From JBBTIS01 sp038059855 (GTDB taxonomy: Bacteria; Elusimicrobiota; Elusimicrobia; JACQPE01), in contig CAYHKQ010000001.1 in assembly GCA_964357255.1 (NCBI GenBank), positions 5,470-69,469 of the forward strand: 64,000 nucleotides of DNA. The letters are read 5' to 3'. Numbering within the stretch: position 1 is the stretch's first letter; every line of letters begins with the position of its first letter. Below, one piece after another: positions 59,549 through 64,000 of the stretch. The translations under genes and the position numbers were made by a program. Below the pieces are notes generated by a model that was given only the letters and a program-made list of their open reading frames with translations, did no database searches and was not told the DNA's origin.

Positions 59549-60238
59549 TTATCCTGCGGTTTCGGAAGCGTTTTTTTCCTCGATGTGGTGACGAATGTCT
59601 TTGCCCAGCGTCATGAATATGACGTCTTCCGCTATGTTGGTGGCGTGATCGGCGATGCGCTCGAGGTTGCGGGCGATCAGAATGAGCCCCAGCGCCCTCT
59701 GAATCGTGGAAGAATCCGATTGCATCAGGCGCATGAGTTCGTGAAAAGCGTGGCTTTTAAGTTTATCTTCCTCGTCATCCCTTTGGATCACGGAACGGGC
59801 TAGATCCGCATCCTTTTTGACAAAGGCATCCAGGCTGTCCTTGAGCATAGATTTGGCGAGATCCGCCATGCGAGGGATGTCGAGAGGCTTTTTTTCCAGT
59901 TGCGGCTCGTTAAGCAAAACAGCGGTGTTTTCAGAGATGTTCACCGCCTGATCCGCGATTCTTTCGAGATCCGAGTTGATCTTGACGGCGGCTATGATGA
60001 ACCGGAGGTCCTGGGCCGCCGGCTGGTGCAATGCTAAAAGTTTAAGGCAACGATCGTCAATTTCGATGTGAAGACGGTTCACCTCCTCTTCATTTTGAGG
60101 CACTTTTTTGAGAAATTCCTCTTTTCTTTCCAAGAGAGCCTTGGTGGCCAAATGAATCATTTCCTCCGCAAGGCTTCCCATGTGAAGGAGCTTGTTTTTG
60201 AGCTCCTCCTCAATTTCTTCAAAATACCGGCGCATCAT
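59549..60238 (-). CDS. phoU: Phosphate transport regulator PhoU
   Basis: 229 residues, all-helical, with two PhoU repeats (about 15-100 and 120-205; IADQAVNISEN and IADHATNIAEDV). Controls Pst transport and PhoR signalling. It is the last gene of the pstSCAB-phoU operon. Confidence 0.95.
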   Translation of the reverse strand: MMRRYFEEIEEELKNKLLHMGSLAEEMIHLATKALLERKEEFLKKVPQNEEEVNRLHIEIDDRCLKLLALHQPAAQDLRFIIAAVKINSDLERIADQAVNISENTAVLLNEPQLEKKPLDIPRMADLAKSMLKDSLDAFVKKDADLARSVIQRDDEEDKLKSHAFHELMRLMQSDSSTIQRALGLILIARNLERIADHATNIAEDVIFMTLGKDIRHHIEEKNASETAG

Positions 60239-60249
60239 GAGCCTCCTTT

Positions 60250-61065
60250 TTAGCCGAACCTGCCTGTAATGTAGCCCTGTGTCCTTGAGTCTTGAGGATT
60301 GGTGAACATTGTATCCGTCGGCCCGAACTCCACGAGCTCTCCGAGAAGCATAAATCCCGTGAAATCCGAAACCCGCGCCGCTTGTTGCATGTTGTGGGTA
60401 ACGATGACAATGGTCAGGTTTTTTTTAAGTTCCATTAGAAGCTCCTCGATTTTGGCCGTGGCAATGGGGTCTAAAGCTGAGCAGGGTTCATCCAAAAGCA
60501 ATACCTTGGGCTGGACCGCCAGCGCTCGGGCGATGCAGAGGCGCTGTTGTTGCCCTCCGGAGAGATCTGTGGCCGGGGATCGCAGTTTGACTTTTACCTC
60601 ATCCCACAGAGCGGCCTGGCGCAGACTTTCTTCAACCAATTCTTCCAGGCTTTTGTCGCCGCGCAGGCCGTTTAAGACAAGACCCGCGGCGACATTTTGA
60701 AATATCGTCATGGAGGGAAAAGGGTTGGGCCGCTGAAAGACCATGCCCACCTGCCGTCTCAAGAGCACCGGATCCATTTGGAAGATATCCTTGCCGGCCA
60801 AGGCCGCCCCCCCCTCCACCGTCGTTCCTGGAATTTCCTCGTGCATTCTATTGAGACACCTAATCAGGGTGGACTTTCCGCAACCGGAAGGGCCGATGAT
60901 AGCGGTGATTTTTCTGTCGTAAAATTGGATGCAGACATTTTTTATGGCGTCACCGGAGCCATAGCCGGCGCTTAAGTCCTTGGTTTCTAAAATAGGAGTG
61001 GGGGCTAACGCAGAGCGGAACCCGCCGCTATCAGCAGATGACATTTTTTTTATCTCCAGCCTCAT
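60250..61065 (-). CDS. pstB: Phosphate ABC transporter ATP-binding protein
   Basis: 271 residues. Walker [10 protein letters not shown] (about 57-65), signature [15 protein letters not shown], Walker [14 protein letters not shown], switch His [10 protein letters not shown]. An internal ATG (61044) is an alternative start. It follows pstA by 6 nt. Confidence 0.97.
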   Translation of the reverse strand: MRLEIKKMSSADSGGFRSALAPTPILETKDLSAGYGSGDAIKNVCIQFYDRKITAIIGPSGCGKSTLIRCLNRMHEEIPGTTVEGGAALAGKDIFQMDPVLLRRQVGMVFQRPNPFPSMTIFQNVAAGLVLNGLRGDKSLEELVEESLRQAALWDEVKVKLRSPATDLSGGQQQRLCIARALAVQPKVLLLDEPCSALDPIATAKIEELLMELKKNLTIVIVTHNMQQAARVSDFTGFMLLGELVEFGPTDTMFTNPQDSRTQGYITGRFG

Positions 61066-61071
61066 AATCCA

Positions 61072-61920
61072 TCAGGCCGCATGGGATCGGCGCATGATGC
61101 GGCGCGCGGCGACATTGCCGGCGAGCACAACCAACAGAAGAATAAGCGCCGCGGCCCAGGCCTGCCTGTGCCAGTCTTCGTAAGGAGAGATGGCGTAGGC
61201 GTAGATAGTTAGCGGCAATGCGGCCATAGGGTTTAAGAATCCGTTGTCCCAGAAGCGGTTTCCAAAAGCGGTGAAGATCAGAGGCGCCGTCTCACCGGCA
61301 ATGCGGGAAATGGCAAGGAGAATCCCGGTCAATATGCCATGCGAGGCCGCAGGGAGAATGATTCTCAAAATAACCTTCCAACGAGGCACTCCCAGCGCAA
61401 GACCCGCCTCCCTAAGGGAATGGGGAACAAGGCGTATGAATTCCTCTGTGTTTCTAAGGACAATGGGGATCATGATGATCGCCAATGCGGCGCTTCCCGC
61501 TAAGGCGCTGAAGCGCTTCATGGGAAGGACAATCAGAGCATAGGCAAACATTCCAATGACGATGGAAGGCATTCCGTTTAAGAGATCGGCTGCGTAGCGG
61601 ATCAAAAAACCTATGCGATTTCTGCCGTATTCCGCCAGGTAAACCGCGCCCAGAACGCCCAGGGGAATCGCCATTAGCGCCGCTAGCCCCACGATCTTGG
61701 CCGATCCCATGATGGCGTTGGCGATGCCGCCGCCGGTTTCTCCGACGGGCTTGGGAAGTTTGATAAGAAAATTCCAGGAGATCGAGGAAACGCCATGATA
61801 GACAATATAGCCTAAGATGAAAAATAAAACGGACAAGGAAAGCGCTGTGCACAGAGTCGTCAGGCCGAACATGAGGAAATTGATTTTTTTGCGTCGCTGA
61901 AACCGTATTTCTTTTTCCAT
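61072..61920 (-). CDS. pstA: Phosphate ABC transporter permease PstA
   Basis: 282 residues, six TM helices. The EAA-type loop is in IRLVPHSLREAGLALGVPRWKVILRIILP (about 163-191). It pairs with PstC, 4 nt upstream. Confidence 0.95.
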   Translation of the reverse strand: MEKEIRFQRRKKINFLMFGLTTLCTALSLSVLFFILGYIVYHGVSSISWNFLIKLPKPVGETGGGIANAIMGSAKIVGLAALMAIPLGVLGAVYLAEYGRNRIGFLIRYAADLLNGMPSIVIGMFAYALIVLPMKRFSALAGSAALAIIMIPIVLRNTEEFIRLVPHSLREAGLALGVPRWKVILRIILPAASHGILTGILLAISRIAGETAPLIFTAFGNRFWDNGFLNPMAALPLTIYAYAISPYEDWHRQAWAAALILLLVVLAGNVAARRIMRRSHAA

Positions 61921-61924
61921 TCCC

Positions 61925-62905
61925 TCAGACCTTCGCTTCCTGAAGAGTTAACCGGCGCGTCATGAGCCTCGCTAACGCATTGATCACCAGGGTAATTCCG
62001 AAGAGAACAAGCCCTATGGCGACAAGAGAATGAACGTAAAGGTCCGACGTGGCCTCAGTCAGCTCATTGGCCAGGACCGCCGCCATGGTGTAGGAGGGGT
62101 CAAGCAGGGATAGAGAAATTTTAGGGGTATTGCCGATCACCATGGTGACAGCCATGGTTTCTCCCAAAGCGCGACCAATAGCCAGAAATACTGAACTCAG
62201 AATGGCAGACCTGGCATAAGGGAGGCTTACCAGGCGCACCGCCTCCCACTGGGTGGCCCCCAAAGCCAGCATTCCTTCCTTAAGGGGCCTGGGCACAGAA
62301 AGAAGCGCTTCCCTGGAGATGCTGGTGATATAAGGAAGAATCATGAAACAAAGAATAAGACTCGCCGAGAGTAGCCCTACCCCGTAAGGAGCGCCGCGGA
62401 AAAAGGGAAGAAAGCCAAGATATTTGTCCAGCAAGGGCTCCACGGCGCGCACTGCGGGCACTAGGATGAATATGCCCATTAGTCCCAGGACAACGCTCGG
62501 AATGGCGGCCAGAATTTCAATAAGGAAGGAGCAAACATCGGATATTTTCCTTGGAGCCAACTCCGCCAAGAAAATGGCTGAACCCAGCCCCAGGGGCAGA
62601 GCCAAACAAAGAGCCAGAAAGGAAGAAACCAAGGTGCCATAGATGAAAGGCAGGGACCCGAAATTTTCCGCCACCGGGTCCCAGACGCTTTTCCAAAGGA
62701 AAGAGAGTCCAAACTTGGACCAAGCGAGGCGAGAGTTAAGCAAGAGCTCCCAGGCCAGAAGGAGGGCAAGGCCGATCACGGTAATCCCAAAGCTCATGAC
62801 CAAGTAGCGAAAAAAGAGATCACCGGCCTGCTCGCGCAATCCGAGGCTCTTTCTTTTTATGGCGCTAATTTTATCGGCCTTTCTTTCGATTGTTTTTGCA
62901 ATCAC
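61925..62905 (-). CDS. pstC: Phosphate ABC transporter permease PstC
   Basis: 326 residues, six TM helices after a 30-residue N-tail. EAA loop LKEGMLALGATQWEAVRLVSLP (about 208-229). GTG start overlapping the pstS TGA. Confidence 0.95.
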   Translation of the reverse strand: MIAKTIERKADKISAIKRKSLGLREQAGDLFFRYLVMSFGITVIGLALLLAWELLLNSRLAWSKFGLSFLWKSVWDPVAENFGSLPFIYGTLVSSFLALCLALPLGLGSAIFLAELAPRKISDVCSFLIEILAAIPSVVLGLMGIFILVPAVRAVEPLLDKYLGFLPFFRGAPYGVGLLSASLILCFMILPYITSISREALLSVPRPLKEGMLALGATQWEAVRLVSLPYARSAILSSVFLAIGRALGETMAVTMVIGNTPKISLSLLDPSYTMAAVLANELTEATSDLYVHSLVAIGLVLFGITLVINALARLMTRRLTLQEAKV

Positions 62906-63921
62906 TTGATGCGTTGGATTGTTTTCTTGACCATTTCTTTGACGTTTTGTGGAAGCGGCGCGTAGCCCAGATTAGGAGCCATCTTCTGCCCCTCCTCAAG
63001 CATCCAGACCGAGAAGTCTTTGAGTATCCGGCCTTTGCCCGCAGGGTTTTCTTCGTAGATCAAAAGCCAAGTGAAGGTGGAGATGGGGTAGGTTTTCCCT
63101 CCGGCAACGTTCGTGATGGAGACCCTGAAGTCCTTGGGCATATTTTTGGCCGCGCCGGCAGCGGCCTGCGTCACCGTTTCCACGGACCCTTTGATGAATT
63201 GTCCGGCGGCGTTTTTGACGGGAGCATGCGAAAGCTTGTTATGCTCCGCATAGATAAGTTCCACATAACCGATGGAATTAGGCGTTTGTTTAACCAAGCC
63301 GGCAACACCCTCGTTGCCCTTTGCGCCCAAGCCCGTAGGCCAGTTGACCGAGGTCCCTCGTCCCACCTTCTTTTCCCATTCTTTGCTGACCTTGGAAAGA
63401 TAATCCACAAAGCAGAAGGTCGTTCCGGAGCCGTCTGAGCGATGCACGACCGTGATCGGTTCATCGGGAAGCTTAACGTCTGGGTTGACTGTCCGGATAG
63501 CGGGGTCATTCCAGCGTTTGATTTTTCCAAGGAAGATGTCCGCCAGAATTTCTCCGGTGAATTTCAAATCTTCGGCTCCAGGAAGGTTGAAAACTGGAAC
63601 GACTGCTCCGAGGACAGCCGGAATGTGAAGGATTTTTCCATTTATTTTGAATAGTTGTTCATCCGTCATGGGGCTGTCCGTGGCGCCGAAGTCCACTGTT
63701 CTTTCGGTAATCTGTCGGATGCCGCCGCCGGAGCCTATGGACTGGTAGTTGATTTGAATATCAGGTTTGATCTTGTAGTATTCATCGAACCATTTGGAGT
63801 AGATAGGGTAAGGGAAGGTGGCGCCTGCTCCATTTAAGGTGACAATGTTTTGCGCTTGAGCCTGAAATGTCGGCATTGTTATTGCCAACGCTACGCCAAT
63901 CATTATTTGATTTTTGTTCAT
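62902..63921 (-). CDS. pstS: Phosphate-binding protein PstS
   Basis: 339 residues from ATG 63921; the frame is open to 63957. Signal peptide about 1-23 (TFQAQA). The phosphate site is visible in GAGATFPYPIYSKW, QSIGSGGGIRQI and VHRSDGSGTTFCFVDYL. It heads the pst operon; its promoter lies near or beyond the window end, where a repeat occurs. Confidence 0.95.
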   Translation of the reverse strand: MNKNQIMIGVALAITMPTFQAQAQNIVTLNGAGATFPYPIYSKWFDEYYKIKPDIQINYQSIGSGGGIRQITERTVDFGATDSPMTDEQLFKINGKILHIPAVLGAVVPVFNLPGAEDLKFTGEILADIFLGKIKRWNDPAIRTVNPDVKLPDEPITVVHRSDGSGTTFCFVDYLSKVSKEWEKKVGRGTSVNWPTGLGAKGNEGVAGLVKQTPNSIGYVELIYAEHNKLSHAPVKNAAGQFIKGSVETVTQAAAGAAKNMPKDFRVSITNVAGGKTYPISTFTWLLIYEENPAGKGRILKDFSVWMLEEGQKMAPNLGYAPLPQNVKEMVKKTIQRIK

Positions 63922-63949
63922 TTTTTGTGCAAACCCAGGGCCCTCTGCA

Positions 63950-64000
63950 TTCGTCACACCGGCGAACGCCGGTGTCCAGACTGTGCGGGAGGACTGGATT
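63950..64000. repeat. Start of a GC-rich palindromic repeat at the window end
   Basis: GTCACACCGGCGAACGCCGGTGTCCAG resembles the interior palindromes of the MITE-like elements; the element runs past the window. Confidence 0.5.

Noticed and set aside
62890..63438. Long plus-strand open frame opposite pstS
   Set aside because: Shadow of a clear pstS gene; no homology recognised.

Overview
The window comes from a Gram-negative bacterium of about 53% G+C that I cannot name with certainty. It has many signal-peptide-bearing beta-barrel outer-membrane proteins, a Bat/MoxR aerotolerance-type cluster, a futalosine-pathway MqnA-like protein, a PorV-family protein beside an exported protein with a FlgD-like C-terminus, and a CHASE2/FecR divergent pair. 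This mix fits Elusimicrobiota or a neighbouring poorly cultured phylum. That placement is inference from gene content only.

Layout. 1-6.8 kb: a CHASE2 signalling protein (cut by the window edge) diverges from a FecR-domain protein followed by two outer-membrane proteins; a third barrel faces them, preceded by a leader with a terminator-like hairpin. 7-12 kb: TPR membrane protein, tRNA-Arg, apt, a sigma-70 factor, acylphosphatase, tRNA-Pro, an MGDG-synthase-like glycosyltransferase whose 3' end runs through an antisense tRNA-Ala, another tRNA-Pro, an HU/IHF-like protein and a MerR regulator. 12-18.8 kb: a tightly packed leftward housekeeping operon miaB-PilZ-miaA-hflX-pgsA-plsY-gpsA-DUF151 (tRNA modification and phospholipid synthesis). 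18.8-24.9 kb: a two-subunit CoA-transferase, a lipoprotein with an HExxH motif, a CCA-adding/poly(A) polymerase family protein and a large membrane glycosyltransferase-like protein.

25-29.4 kb holds the most unusual set: a four-gene leftward operon (DUF2203; an exported mono-haem choice-of-anchor/IPT/FlgD-tail protein; PorV; a CxxCH-bearing beta-barrel). The second gene is interrupted by an in-frame TGA exactly inside a conserved domain. 29.5-36.9 kb: a coiled-coil exported protein and the BatA-E operon with its DUF4381-like leader gene. The partner genes of that operon, DUF58 and moxR, lie 8 and 12 kb further on, separated by unrelated genes (GABA-type aminotransferase and aldehyde dehydrogenase, ychF, a barrel plus transglutaminase-like protein, an HERFH metallopeptidase, a HigBA-like toxin-antitoxin pair and small exported proteins).

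51-64 kb: aspartase/fumarase-family lyase, MqnA-like protein, a decayed mobile island bounded by a perfect 24-bp inverted repeat (REP-type transposase fragment, IS21 fragment, BrnT/BrnA), a zinc-type oxidoreductase, a DksA/TraR-type protein, a pterin dehydratase, a GH113-like exported protein, and a complete pstSCAB-phoU phosphate operon.

Across the window, short repeats matter. Three copies of a MITE-like element with about 14-bp terminal inverted repeats and 8-11-bp flanking duplications lie between genes, and several exported proteins have signal peptides encoded by low-complexity dispersed repeat DNA.
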